A stretch of DNA of 64,000 nucleotides, taken from Halomonas sp. ALS9 (GTDB lineage: Bacteria > Pseudomonadota > Gammaproteobacteria > Pseudomonadales > Halomonadaceae). Positions 41,905-50,758 of the stretch are shown here, in pieces (the stretch's first letter is position 1; the number at the start of each line of letters is the position of its first letter). The stretch lies in contig NZ_LXRG01000065.1 of the NCBI RefSeq assembly GCF_001651035.1, forward strand, positions 186,001 through 250,000, in the 5' to 3' direction. Under the pieces are notes generated by a model, which searched no databases, was not told where the DNA came from, and was given only the letters and a program-made list of their open reading frames with translations. Made by a program: the position numbers and the translations under genes.

Positions 41905-41932
41905 GTCTCGCTCTTGTTCACCTGGGCGAGAC
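41905..41932 (+). promoter_or_regulatory. Leader hairpin just before cobQ
   Basis: GTCTCGC (41905-41911) pairs with GCGAGAC (41926-41932) around a 14-base loop and ends 6 bases before the cobQ ATG. No Shine-Dalgarno sequence is seen in this space. It may control translation. No cobalamin riboswitch (B12 box) could be recognised. Confidence 0.45.
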
Positions 41933-41938
41933 CTTCCT

Positions 41939-43393
41939 ATGGCCACACTGATGATTCAGGGCACTACCTCGGATGCGGGCAAAAGTACCGTGGTGGCCGC
42001 GCTCTGCCGTGCGTTGGCAAGGCGTGGCATATCAGTGGCGCCATTTAAACCCCAGAATATGGCGCTAAATAGCGCCGTCACCGAGGATGGCGGTGAAATT
42101 GGCCGCTCTACGGCCTTGCAGGCCCAGGCCTGCTATTTGGGCCCCCACAGCGATATGAATCCGGTATTGCTCAAGCCGGAAACCGACCGCGGCGCCCAGG
42201 TGATTTTGCGCGGTAAAGTGCATGGGCATATGGACGCCCTGGATTACCACGCCTTCAAGCGGACGGCCAAAGAGAGCGTAATGGCCGCATGGCAGGCATT
42301 AGAGAGCCGTTTTGATGTGATTATTGCCGAAGGTGCAGGTAGCCCCGCGGAAATAAACCTACGTGAGGGCGATATCGCTAATATGGGCTTTGCCGAAGCG
42401 GCTGACTGCCCGGTATTACTCGTCGGTGATATTGATCGTGGTGGGGTATTCGCCCAGTTGGTGGGGACGTTGGCGCTATTGAGCGAGAGTGAGCAGGCGC
42501 GCACCAAGGGTTTTATTATTAACCGCTTTCGGGGCGATATGGCGCTGCTCAACCCTGGGCTTGAATGGCTGGAGGAGCGCACTGGAAAACCCGTACTGGG
42601 CACGCTGCCTTATCTTCAAGGGCTGGTGCTCGATGCCGAAGATAGCGTTGGTTTAACCCACGCCGAAAAAGCTGGTCAGACGCTCAACGTGATTGTGCCA
42701 GCGTTGCCGCGTATCAGTAATCACACCGATTTTGACCCGCTGCGTCTGCACCCGCAGGTATCGCTGACCTTTGTGGGGCCTGACCAACCGATACCCGCTG
42801 CCGATGTGATCATTCTGCCTGGTAGTAAAAGTACCGCCAGTGACTTGGCGTGGCTAAAACGCCAGGGCTGGGATAATGCCATTCAGCGCCACCTGCGTTA
42901 TGGCGGCAAGGTATTGGGTATTTGCGGTGGATTTCAAATGTTGGGCGAGTGGGTGGATGATCCTGAAGGCTTGGAGGGCAAGCCTGGCAAAGTAGCCGGA
43001 TTGGGTTTATTGAATCTCACCACGCGCATGGTCGCTGGCAAGCAGTTGCGCAACGTTCGCGGCGTGACAATAGCGGAAGGGGCAGCCGTTACCGGGTATG
43101 AAATTCATAACGGCGTAAGCGAAGGGCAGGCCCTTGAATCCCCGCTGTTTGAAGTCGACGGGCGCAATGAAGGCGCCGTTAGCGACGACGGGCAAATAAT
43201 GGGGACTTATCTGCATGGCTTATTTGATCATACGCAAGCGTGCAGAGCCCTGCTTAGCCGTCTCGGGCTTCAGAATGCAGTGCATCTCGATTATCAAGCC
43301 CACCGTGAGCGTGAGCTTGATCGGCTAGCCGATATGCTAGAAGCGAATATTGATATTGAAGCGGTTATTGCTCTGATTGAAGCTGGCGCTTAG
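41939..43393 (+). CDS. cobQ: Cobyric acid synthase
   Basis: A 484-residue enzyme that amidates four side chains of adenosylcobyrinic acid a,c-diamide in cobalamin synthesis, using glutamine and ATP. The N-terminal ATPase part has [12 protein letters not shown] (P-loop) and [10 protein letters not shown]; the class I glutamine amidotransferase part has [15 protein letters not shown] with the nucleophile Cys and the C-terminal TYLHGLFDH with the catalytic His. The start lies after a hairpin and without a clear ribosome-binding site; ATG 41951 is an alternative. The last 29 bases overlap the convergent RidA-family gene. No other cob genes are in the window. Confidence 0.95.
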   Translation: MATLMIQGTTSDAGKSTVVAALCRALARRGISVAPFKPQNMALNSAVTEDGGEIGRSTALQAQACYLGPHSDMNPVLLKPETDRGAQVILRGKVHGHMDALDYHAFKRTAKESVMAAWQALESRFDVIIAEGAGSPAEINLREGDIANMGFAEAADCPVLLVGDIDRGGVFAQLVGTLALLSESEQARTKGFIINRFRGDMALLNPGLEWLEERTGKPVLGTLPYLQGLVLDAEDSVGLTHAEKAGQTLNVIVPALPRISNHTDFDPLRLHPQVSLTFVGPDQPIPAADVIILPGSKSTASDLAWLKRQGWDNAIQRHLRYGGKVLGICGGFQMLGEWVDDPEGLEGKPGKVAGLGLLNLTTRMVAGKQLRNVRGVTIAEGAAVTGYEIHNGVSEGQALESPLFEVDGRNEGAVSDDGQIMGTYLHGLFDHTQACRALLSRLGLQNAVHLDYQAHRERELDRLADMLEANIDIEAVIALIEAGA

Positions 43394-43763
43394 CCATTAC
43401 GGTAATTTCAATACTGCTTCCCCCGCAGATATGGGGAGATTCGGTGCAGGTGCGGGCAGGGTAGCGGCCAGGCTCAAAATGCTCCGCGTAAACACTATCC
43501 ATATCTTGGATGGCGTGTAGATCAGTGAGGTGGATGTCCACGCGCAGGATATCCGCGAGGCTGCCACCCTCCATCTCAAGCATGCGCGATAGCGCGCGCA
43601 TTACAAGGCGCGTCTCTTCTTTAACGTCACCCCGTGCGGCGTGGCCGTTAGAAAGGTCAGAAACGGTCAGCCCCGAAATAAACACATAATGGTCGTCCAA
43701 TACCATGTGACTGCCGGGGAAGCTCGGTGTGGGCATGGTAGGGTCATTCATAAAAGTGGGCAT
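43365..43763 (-). CDS. RidA-family protein
   Basis: A 132-residue protein from ATG 43763, 5 bases after AAGGAGC. Blocks: [66 protein letters not shown] and [23 protein letters not shown]. The Arg of the RidA substrate site is in PARTC. It resembles the larger endoribonuclease L-PSP group. It deaminates reactive enamines or imines. The ending overlaps cobQ. Confidence 0.88.
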   Translation of the reverse strand: MPTFMNDPTMPTPSFPGSHMVLDDHYVFISGLTVSDLSNGHAARGDVKEETRLVMRALSRMLEMEGGSLADILRVDIHLTDLHAIQDMDSVYAEHFEPGRYPARTCTESPHICGGSSIEITVMAKRQLQSEQ

Positions 43764-43934
43764 GTTAGCTCCTTCTAAGTCACTGTTCACGTTTACAGTC
43801 ACTTTTGACAGGTTGTGAGCCATCGTGTTCAGTATCAGTAAAAATGAATGGACGTAGCACTGGGTATAATCCGCTGTCAAAACGGCGATAATTACTCTAG
43901 GCTTGCGGCTTTTTAGTCGGTGAGGATGATTCAA

Positions 43935-44498
43935 ATGAAGGTCGTACACGTTAACGCAGAGGCCCAGCGCAATGCCTGTCTGGCGCGATTATGCGCTGAG
44001 GTTTACGGGCAACAGGCTGGTCTTACGCCGCTGGTCGTGTTCACCGGCACCTGTAGTGTGTTTTTTCCGCAAGAAGCCGCGCGTCTGTTTGCCGCTGTTG
44101 ACGGCCAGGGTAAACCTCAAGCACTGGCGCTGCTAGTGCTGGACGAAGAGGGCGAGGGCATGACGGTGACCCACGCCTGCGCGCTTGACCAAGCAAATGC
44201 CCAGCAGCGTTTGATCAGCGAGCTTACCTTGAAGGCGCCGCTGCGCGTTGACGTTGATACCGCCGAACAAGAGGCGTTCTATCAACAAAGTGGCATTAAA
44301 CGTTGGTTTGGCGGAGTGGGTGGAAAGCGCATCGGCTTAGGCGCACGCCACCCTGCCAAAAGCGTCAGTGAACTGACGCCTACTCTGGGCTTAGACGAAG
44401 CGTTGATCCTGCGTCGTTTCAAACACGACCCGAAAGCATTTGAAGAGGCTAAACAGGCCTTTTTGCAAGGCTTAAACGATTTTCCGCAGACGCTTTAA
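43935..44498 (+). CDS. Conserved hypothetical protein
   Basis: A protein of about 187 residues from ATG 43935 (MKVVHVNAEAQRNACLARL), with GAGG at about 43921. Predicted alpha/beta, soluble, with VTHACALDQANAQQRLISELTLKAPLRVDVD in the middle and GIKRWFGGVGGKRIGLGARHP following, reminiscent of degenerate GNAT ends, but no acetyl-CoA loop is visible. I do not recognise the family. The gene is convergent with the VWA gene. Confidence 0.65.
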   Translation: MKVVHVNAEAQRNACLARLCAEVYGQQAGLTPLVVFTGTCSVFFPQEAARLFAAVDGQGKPQALALLVLDEEGEGMTVTHACALDQANAQQRLISELTLKAPLRVDVDTAEQEAFYQQSGIKRWFGGVGGKRIGLGARHPAKSVSELTPTLGLDEALILRRFKHDPKAFEEAKQAFLQGLNDFPQTL

Positions 44499-44517
44499 AC
44501 GGCTGCTTTTGTCATGC

Positions 44518-45699
44518 CTACTTCTTCGCTAGCTCGCGCATGGCGGTTTCCAGGCCTTCCATGGTCATGGGGTACATGCGGTCTTCAATAATTTCGCGAA
44601 TCAGCGTTGTCGAGTAGGTGTACTCCCATGCTCGTGGCGGCATGGGATTAAGCCATGCCAAGCGGGGGAACGTTTCGCATAAGCGCTTAAGCCAAAGGCC
44701 TCCAGGTTCGTCGTTAAAGTGCTCTACGCTGCCGCCTGGGTGGGTCACTTCATAAGGGGACATAGCTGCATCACCAACAATCACGACTTGGTAATCCGCG
44801 CCGTAGGTATGCAAAACATCCATGGTCGGGATACGCTCACTGCCGCGGCGCATGTTGTTACGCCAAACGCCTTCGTACAGGCAGTTGTGAAAGTAGTAGT
44901 GCTCCAGGTGCTTAAACTCTGAACGGGCCGCCGAAAACAGCTCTTCGCAGACACGAATATGGTCATCCATCGAGCCGCCTACATCCAAAAATAGCAGCAC
45001 CTTCACCGCATTATGTCGCTCTGGGCGCATCTGCACGTTGAGTAGTCCGGCGTCCTTGGCGGTTTCACGGATGGTGCTATCCACGTCAAACTCATCTAAC
45101 GCCCCTTGGCGGGCAAACTTGCGCAGGCGACGCAGCGCCATTTTGATATTGCGCGTGCCTAACTCTAGAGAATCATCGTAATCACGGAAGCGCCGCTCGT
45201 CCCAGGCCTTGGTGGCACGGCGGTGGCGCGAGCCCTCCTGGCCAATGCGAATGCCTTCGGGGTTGTAGCCGTAGGCGCCAAAGGGGCTGGTGCCTCCGGT
45301 ACCGATCCATTTGTTGCCGCCCGCGTGGCGCTCTTTTTGCTCCTCCAGGCGTTTTTTAAACGTCTCGATGAGCTCTTCAAGGCCACCCAGAGATTCGATT
45401 TTGGCTTTCTCTTCCTCCGTTAGCTGCTTCTCGAACTCACGGCGTAGCCAGTCGTCAGGGATTAGCGACTCAATGGCGGCGTCCATGTCCTCAAGGCCTT
45501 TAAACCATGCGGCGAAGGCACGGTCAAAGCGGTCGAAGTGGCGCTCATCTTTGACCATCACCGTGCGGGCCACTTGATAGAAAGCTTCCATATCGGCGAA
45601 CACCACGCCGCGCTCCACCACAGCATGAAGATCCAGCAGCTCCCGCAGCGAGACCGGCACGCCCGCGCGTTTTAATGTCTCAAACAGGCCGATAAACAT
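44518..45699 (-). CDS. VWA-domain protein, CoxE-like
   Basis: A 393-residue protein with a C-terminal von Willebrand A domain. The metal site is LLFLDVGGSMDD (DxGxS), preceded by a charged coiled segment of about residues 90-135 (TEEEKAKIESLGGLEELIETFKKRLEEQKE). It starts 3 bases after the MoxR-type ATPase gene, forming the MoxR-VWA unit that remodels or activates other proteins, as in CoxE/CoxD or YieM/RavA systems. The client is unknown; no adjacent metalloenzyme gene is apparent. Confidence 0.9.
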   Translation of the reverse strand: MFIGLFETLKRAGVPVSLRELLDLHAVVERGVVFADMEAFYQVARTVMVKDERHFDRFDRAFAAWFKGLEDMDAAIESLIPDDWLRREFEKQLTEEEKAKIESLGGLEELIETFKKRLEEQKERHAGGNKWIGTGGTSPFGAYGYNPEGIRIGQEGSRHRRATKAWDERRFRDYDDSLELGTRNIKMALRRLRKFARQGALDEFDVDSTIRETAKDAGLLNVQMRPERHNAVKVLLFLDVGGSMDDHIRVCEELFSAARSEFKHLEHYYFHNCLYEGVWRNNMRRGSERIPTMDVLHTYGADYQVVIVGDAAMSPYEVTHPGGSVEHFNDEPGGLWLKRLCETFPRLAWLNPMPPRAWEYTYSTTLIREIIEDRMYPMTMEGLETAMRELAKK

Positions 45700-45702
45700 G
45701 AC

Positions 45703-46557
45703 TTAGCGGCCTGTGCCTTTCTGGCGGCGGATCATAAACGCCAGGCGTTCCAGCAACTGGGTATCCTGCTCGTTTTTAACCAGTGCACCCGCCATTGGTG
45801 GCAATGCTTTGGCCGGGTCGCGGTTGTAGAGCGCTTCTTGAGCAATATCGTCAGCCATCAGTAGCTTGAGCCAATCGACCAGTTCAGACGTTGATGGTTT
45901 TTTCTTAAGGCCCGGCGCTTTACGCAGCTCGAAAAATACCTCTAAGGCTTCGCTGACAAGCCGGGGAGCGATATCCGGAAAGTGCACATCGACAATCGCC
46001 TGCATGGTCTCCCGGTCGGGGAATTCGATGTAGTGGAAAAAGCAGCGGCGCAAAAATGCATCCGGCAGCTCTTTTTCGTTGTTTGAGGTGATGATGATAA
46101 TCGGGCGCTGCTCGGCGCGGATGGTTTCGCCAGTCTCATAAACATGAAACTCCATACGATCCAGCTCTTGGAGCAGGTCGTTGGGGAATTCGATATCGGC
46201 CTTGTCGATCTCATCAATCAGCAGCACTACCCGCTGATTGGCGGTGAAGGCTTCCCACAGTTTGCCGGGCTTGATGTAGTTGGCGACGTTCTCCACGCCT
46301 TCCACACCCAGCTGCGAGTCACGCAGGCGGCTGACAGCATCGTACTCGTAAAGCCCCTGGGCCGCTTTGGTGCTGGATTTGATATGCCAAGTAATTAACT
46401 GGGTATCGAGTGATTCAGCCAACTCTTCGGCCAATAGGGTTTTGCCGGTACCCGGCTCGCCTTTGATTAATAGCGGCCGCTCGAGCACCACGGCAGCATT
46501 CACCGCCTGCTTAAGCGCATCAGTTGCGATATAGGAAGAAGTGGAATCAAACGCCAT
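45703..46557 (-). CDS. MoxR-family AAA+ ATPase
   Basis: A 284-residue AAA+ ATPase from ATG 46557 (MAFDSTSSYIATDALK). Walker A KGEPGTGKTLLAEE, Walker B LLIDEIDKADIEF, sensor 1 IIIITSNNEKELPDAFLRRCFFHYIEFP. It works with the downstream VWA protein as a MoxR-type chaperone pair. The preceding 26 in-frame residues are not conserved. Confidence 0.92.
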   Translation of the reverse strand: MAFDSTSSYIATDALKQAVNAAVVLERPLLIKGEPGTGKTLLAEELAESLDTQLITWHIKSSTKAAQGLYEYDAVSRLRDSQLGVEGVENVANYIKPGKLWEAFTANQRVVLLIDEIDKADIEFPNDLLQELDRMEFHVYETGETIRAEQRPIIIITSNNEKELPDAFLRRCFFHYIEFPDRETMQAIVDVHFPDIAPRLVSEALEVFFELRKAPGLKKKPSTSELVDWLKLLMADDIAQEALYNRDPAKALPPMAGALVKNEQDTQLLERLAFMIRRQKGTGR

Positions 46558-46650
46558 GGGAGAGCCTCGGCTTGTCGAAAGCGGGGTTATAAAAGGATTC
46601 AAACAAGTGTACGTGAGGGTCGCCTTCAAGGCCAACAGCCTTCTCTATCG

Positions 46651-48645
46651 TCATCCCTGCCAATTTGGCGGCACGATGCCTTGGCGCTGCATTTGCCGGT
46701 AGACTGTGGGCCGCGAAACCCCCAGCGCACGAGCCACGGCGCTTATGTTCCAGTAGTGCTCCTTAAGCATTTCCAGCAGTGTGTGATCGGTGTCGCTACC
46801 AGTGCCTGCAGGCAGGGAAGGCGCCTGCTGGGTAATGCGTTGGCTTAGGCACTGTTCGGGTAGATCATGAACGGTGATTTCGTCGCTTTCCGAGGTTGCT
46901 AGGGCAAAGGCCAACGCATTTTTTAGCTGCCGGATATTGCCGGGCCAGGCGTAGGCGAGCAGGGCGCTAATGGCATCCGCCCTTAGCCTGGGTGAGGGGC
47001 TGCCGCCGCGTTCGCTGACTACGTCGTTAAACACCTGACGAATCACGTAGAGCTTATCGGCCCGTTCGCGCAGCGCGGGCAGGCGGAGTTGGGCTCCGTT
47101 AAGGCGGTAGTAGAGATCTTCGCGAAATTCGCCCTGATCGATCATCGCATCGATATTGCGGTGTGTGGCGGTAATCACCCGTATATCGACTTTCACGGGC
47201 GTATTGGCACCCAGCGGCATGACTTCCCTCTCTGCCAGCACTCGCAGCAGCCGGGTTTGTAGGGCCAAGGGCATATCGCCGATTTCATCTAAAAACAGTG
47301 TGCCGCCGTGGGCTTGGGGGATTAGCCCCCGCATACCTTTGGCTCGACCCCCGGTAAACGCGCCAGACTCGTAACCAAACAGCTCGCTTTCGATCAGCGC
47401 TTCAGGGATGGCAGCGCAGTTAACCGCGATAAAGGGGCCTTTTGATCGGTTGCCGCTGTCATGCAGCGCGCGGGCAACGACCTCTTTGCCGGTGCCGGTT
47501 TCTCCGCTAATCAGTACATTAACGCTGGCTTCGTTGCGCAGCCGTTCGGCCAGCTTCTGGACTTTGCGCATAGCGGGGTCGTCAGCGCCCAATCGTGCCA
47601 GTGCCCCTGGCAGGCTGGAAGGCAGCGATTGTGCTTGCTGAGCAGGCCGGGGGCGACGCGGTTCCAGCAGGCTTATAAAGTAAATGGTGTTGTCGACTCT
47701 GGCACGAAAAGCGCGCAGTTGATCGTCAGTGGCGCTGTTGATGCTAAGGACATCGGCGATCTCGCACTCGAATAGCTCCCCTAACATATGGGTGTGATGG
47801 GGTGACCAGGGTGGCCAACGACGCTGATGGCTGGCGATCAGCTCACGGCCCACGGCGTTGGCGGCAATCACCTGCCCGTTTTCTTCAATGGCGATTAAAC
47901 CACGCCCGTTCACATGGACAAACTCACGTGAAGTGTCCAGGCGCACCATCAGGCAGTCGCGGTAGCGCTGCAGAAAGTAGGCATCCTCAATCATGCGGGC
48001 GTAGAGCGTTACCAGCGAGAGGCTGAAGTTTTGGCTCTCATGCTGAGTAGGCGATTGCAGCGCAGAGATATCCAGCACGGCCATCACATTGCCCTGTGGG
48101 TCGGCGATGGGCGCGGCGGTGCAGGTGAGCGAAATATGCGAGGCGTCGAAGTGCTCCTGGCGGTGACAGATAATCGCCTGGCGGTCATGCAGGCAGGTGC
48201 CCACCGCACAGGTGCCCGCAAAACGCTCGTCCCAGTCGGCACCCAGATAGAGGCCCGCTTTTCGCAGCTGCTGGTCTTGGTTGGGGTCGCCGCGAAACTC
48301 AACGGTTATACCTCGGTGGTCGGTAAGCAGCAGCACATAGCCTAGCTGGGCGATTTGTTGATAGAGCTGGTCAACCCCAGCGCGTGCCACGTGCAAAAGT
48401 TCATCGACAGATTCCCGATGCTCAATCAGGGTCTGCTGGGGTACAACGCGGGCAGGGCGGGGTCGAGTCGGGTCGAGCTGGTACTCGTTTAGACAGCGCA
48501 GCCAGGAGCGTCGGATGGTCGCTTGAGCCGGTAGCTGCGGTACGTCCAAGCCTTCGCCGAGCTGGAAAACATGCTCGATATGCTGGCGCTGCACCGATTG
48601 CAGCCGTGCAGGCAGGGGCAATTGAGAGGGCATGGCGTGATTCAC
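46651..48645 (-). CDS. acoR: AcoR-type sigma-54-dependent activator
   Basis: A 664-residue activator. Order: GAF sensor at about 65-220 (FAGTCAVGTCLHDRQAIICH, FDASHISLTCTAAPIADPQGNVMAVLDIS), PAS-like region, AAA+ at about 350-580 (GETGTGKEVVARALHDSG, FLDEIGDMPL, LYYRLNGAQLRLPALRER) and Fis-type HTH (NISAVARALGVSRPTVYRQMQRQG). The sigma-54 contact loop reads GAFTGG instead of GAFTGA. It is divergent from the monooxygenase/dehydrogenase operon, which has an inverted repeat and GG-N10-GC promoter, so it is the likely activator of that operon, sensing acetoin-like compounds. Confidence 0.92.
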   Translation of the reverse strand: MNHAMPSQLPLPARLQSVQRQHIEHVFQLGEGLDVPQLPAQATIRRSWLRCLNEYQLDPTRPRPARVVPQQTLIEHRESVDELLHVARAGVDQLYQQIAQLGYVLLLTDHRGITVEFRGDPNQDQQLRKAGLYLGADWDERFAGTCAVGTCLHDRQAIICHRQEHFDASHISLTCTAAPIADPQGNVMAVLDISALQSPTQHESQNFSLSLVTLYARMIEDAYFLQRYRDCLMVRLDTSREFVHVNGRGLIAIEENGQVIAANAVGRELIASHQRRWPPWSPHHTHMLGELFECEIADVLSINSATDDQLRAFRARVDNTIYFISLLEPRRPRPAQQAQSLPSSLPGALARLGADDPAMRKVQKLAERLRNEASVNVLISGETGTGKEVVARALHDSGNRSKGPFIAVNCAAIPEALIESELFGYESGAFTGGRAKGMRGLIPQAHGGTLFLDEIGDMPLALQTRLLRVLAEREVMPLGANTPVKVDIRVITATHRNIDAMIDQGEFREDLYYRLNGAQLRLPALRERADKLYVIRQVFNDVVSERGGSPSPRLRADAISALLAYAWPGNIRQLKNALAFALATSESDEITVHDLPEQCLSQRITQQAPSLPAGTGSDTDHTLLEMLKEHYWNISAVARALGVSRPTVYRQMQRQGIVPPNWQG

Positions 48646-48727
48646 TCTGGAGATTGTTATTGTCCTTCCAGCCTATGCGCTCTGGCGTGGCTGTCAACGC
48701 AGCGCTATTACGCCGTTAGTCGCGGGT

Positions 48728-48768
48728 TACACCTGTAACGGCTGACTGTAAACCATGTGACAGGTGTA
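48728..48768. promoter_or_regulatory. Inverted repeat, candidate AcoR-type upstream activating site
   Basis: TACACCTGT (48728-48736) and ACAGGTGTA (48760-48768) are perfect 9-bp inverted copies spaced 23 bases apart, about 85-125 bp in front of the sigma-54 promoter at 48850, the normal place for an enhancer-binding site. Confidence 0.7.
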
Positions 48769-48849
48769 CGCGCTGCATAACGCCCAGTTGGTAACGGTTT
48801 TTTAGTTTTTATTTTAATTTTTCAATAGCTTGTAGTTTGTTTTGAGTGA

Positions 48850-48866
48850 TTGGCATAGCGGGTGCT
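48850..48866 (+). promoter_or_regulatory. Sigma-54 promoter of the monooxygenase operon
   Basis: TTGGCA at 48850-48855 and TGCT at 48863-48866; GG (48852-48853) and GC (48864-48865) are separated by exactly 10 bases, the sigma-54 rule. The predicted transcription start lies near 48877, some 45 bases before the ATG at 48923. Confidence 0.75.
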
Positions 48867-48922
48867 TAGGGTTGAGTGTCACAAGACAGTCAACAATAAC
48901 AAACCTGCATGGAGTACCCGCT

Positions 48923-50743
48923 ATGTCAGAGACACATACTCAAGCACAAACCCAGCAAACCGCCACGGCCACTGTTCAAGGCTGGTTGAGTAATTTTGAT
49001 CAGGCGCTGCAAGCCCAGGACATTCAGGGTGTGCTCGCGCTGTTTAATGAAGAGTGCTACTGGCGCGACTTCCTTACCTTCACTTGGAATTTAAAGACCT
49101 GCGAGGGCAAGGATGCTATTCAAGCCATGCTCAATGCCACTTTGGAGAACGCGCGCCCTTCAAACTGGCAGCTAGAAGGCGAAGCGACTCAAAATGGCGA
49201 TATTACTGAGTCGTGGTTCACCTTTGAGACTGCGGTTGCCAGCGGCAAAGGCTACCTGCGGCTGAAAGAGGGTAAGTGCTGGACGCTGCTAACCACGATG
49301 CAGTCCCTACACGACTTCCCTGAACCGCGTAATCACCACCGCCCCAAAGGCGCTGAGCACGGTGCCAATAAGCAGCGTGAAACCTGGCTTGAAGCGCGAG
49401 AGCGTGAAGAGGCAGAGCTTGGCTACACGCAGCAGCCCTACTGCGTAGTGATTGGTGGCGGCCAGGGCGGTATTGGCTTGGGGGCACGGCTGAAGCAGAT
49501 GGGCGTGCCGACCATTATTATCGAGCGTAACGAGCGTGCGGGGGATTCCTGGCGCAAGCGTTATAAGTCGCTCTGTCTGCACGATCCGGTCTGGTACGAC
49601 CACCTACCCTATATTCCTTTCCCTGAAAACTGGCCGGTGTTTGCGCCCAAAGACAAGGTAGGTGATTGGCTGGAGATGTACACAAAAGTGATGGAGCTCA
49701 ATTATTGGAGTTCCACCGAGTGTCAGAATGCACACTTCGACGAAGCCGCAGGCGAGTGGGTGGTGAACGTCAAGCGTAACGGCGAAGCGATCACTTTGCG
49801 ACCCAAGCAACTGGTGATGGCCACCGGGATGTCGGGAATGGCTAATGTGCCGACATTCCCTGGCGCGGAAAGCTTTGCAGGGGAGCAGCAGCACTCCAGC
49901 CAGCACCCCGGGCCGGATGCCTACAAAGGTAAGAAGTGCGTCATTGTGGGCTCCAATAACTCCGCCCACGATATTGCCGCCGCGCTATGGGAGCACGATG
50001 CTGATGTGACCATGTTACAGCGTTCATCTACCCATATCGTTAAGTCGGATTCGCTGATGGAGGAAGTGCTCGGGCCGCTATATTCGGAAGAAGCCGTTGC
50101 CGGTGGGGTGACCACTGAAAAAGCCGATCTGATTTTTGCTTCGATTCCTTACAAGGTGTTGCCAGACGTTCAACGCCCGGCATTTGAGGCGATCAAACAG
50201 CGCGACGCCGAGTTCTATCAAAAGCTCGAAGACGCGGGTTTTCTGCTCGACTTCGGGGACGATGATTCTGGACTGTTTTTGAAGTATCTACGCCGGGGCT
50301 CGGGTTACTACATCGATGTGGGCGCCTGTGATCTGGTCGCCAATGGCGATATCAAGCTGCGCAGCGGCGTAGGCATTGAGCGGATCAATCCCCACTCCAT
50401 CACACTGACCGATGGCAGCGAGCTAGAAGCAGACTTAATCGTTTATGCCACCGGCTATGGCTCCATGAACGGCTGGGCGGCGCGGCTTATCTCCCAAGAG
50501 GTGGCGGATAAAGTGGGCAAATGCTGGGGCTTAGGCTCTGACACGACTAAAGACCCCGGCCCATGGGAGGGCGAGCTGCGCAATATGTGGAAACCCACCC
50601 AGCAGGAGGCGCTGTGGTTCCACGGCGGTAACCTGCACCAGTCGCGGCACTACTCACACTATTTGGCGCTGCAGTTGAAGGCACGCATGGAGGGGCTGGA
50701 AACGCCTGTCTATGGTTTGCAGCCGGTTCACCACACGTCTTAA
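48923..50743 (+). CDS. SnoaL-like domain fused to flavin-containing monooxygenase
   Basis: A 606-residue protein from ATG 48923 (GGAG upstream). Residues 20-150 are an NTF2/SnoaL-like domain (VQGWLSNFDQALQAQDIQGVLALFNEECYWRDF). FAD Rossmann fold from about 170 (YCVVIGGGQGGIGLGARLKQMG), FAGEQQHSSQHPG as the FMO-like linker, NADPH fold VIVGSNNSAHDIA, and IVYATGYGSMNGW. It probably oxidises a ketone or related substrate, for example as a Baeyer-Villiger-type or N-monooxygenase. It is followed by the butanediol-dehydrogenase-type gene and controlled by the AcoR-type regulator. Confidence 0.88.
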   Translation: MSETHTQAQTQQTATATVQGWLSNFDQALQAQDIQGVLALFNEECYWRDFLTFTWNLKTCEGKDAIQAMLNATLENARPSNWQLEGEATQNGDITESWFTFETAVASGKGYLRLKEGKCWTLLTTMQSLHDFPEPRNHHRPKGAEHGANKQRETWLEAREREEAELGYTQQPYCVVIGGGQGGIGLGARLKQMGVPTIIIERNERAGDSWRKRYKSLCLHDPVWYDHLPYIPFPENWPVFAPKDKVGDWLEMYTKVMELNYWSSTECQNAHFDEAAGEWVVNVKRNGEAITLRPKQLVMATGMSGMANVPTFPGAESFAGEQQHSSQHPGPDAYKGKKCVIVGSNNSAHDIAAALWEHDADVTMLQRSSTHIVKSDSLMEEVLGPLYSEEAVAGGVTTEKADLIFASIPYKVLPDVQRPAFEAIKQRDAEFYQKLEDAGFLLDFGDDDSGLFLKYLRRGSGYYIDVGACDLVANGDIKLRSGVGIERINPHSITLTDGSELEADLIVYATGYGSMNGWAARLISQEVADKVGKCWGLGSDTTKDPGPWEGELRNMWKPTQQEALWFHGGNLHQSRHYSHYLALQLKARMEGLETPVYGLQPVHHTS

Positions 50744-50758
50744 CAGGAAGGGTAACCT

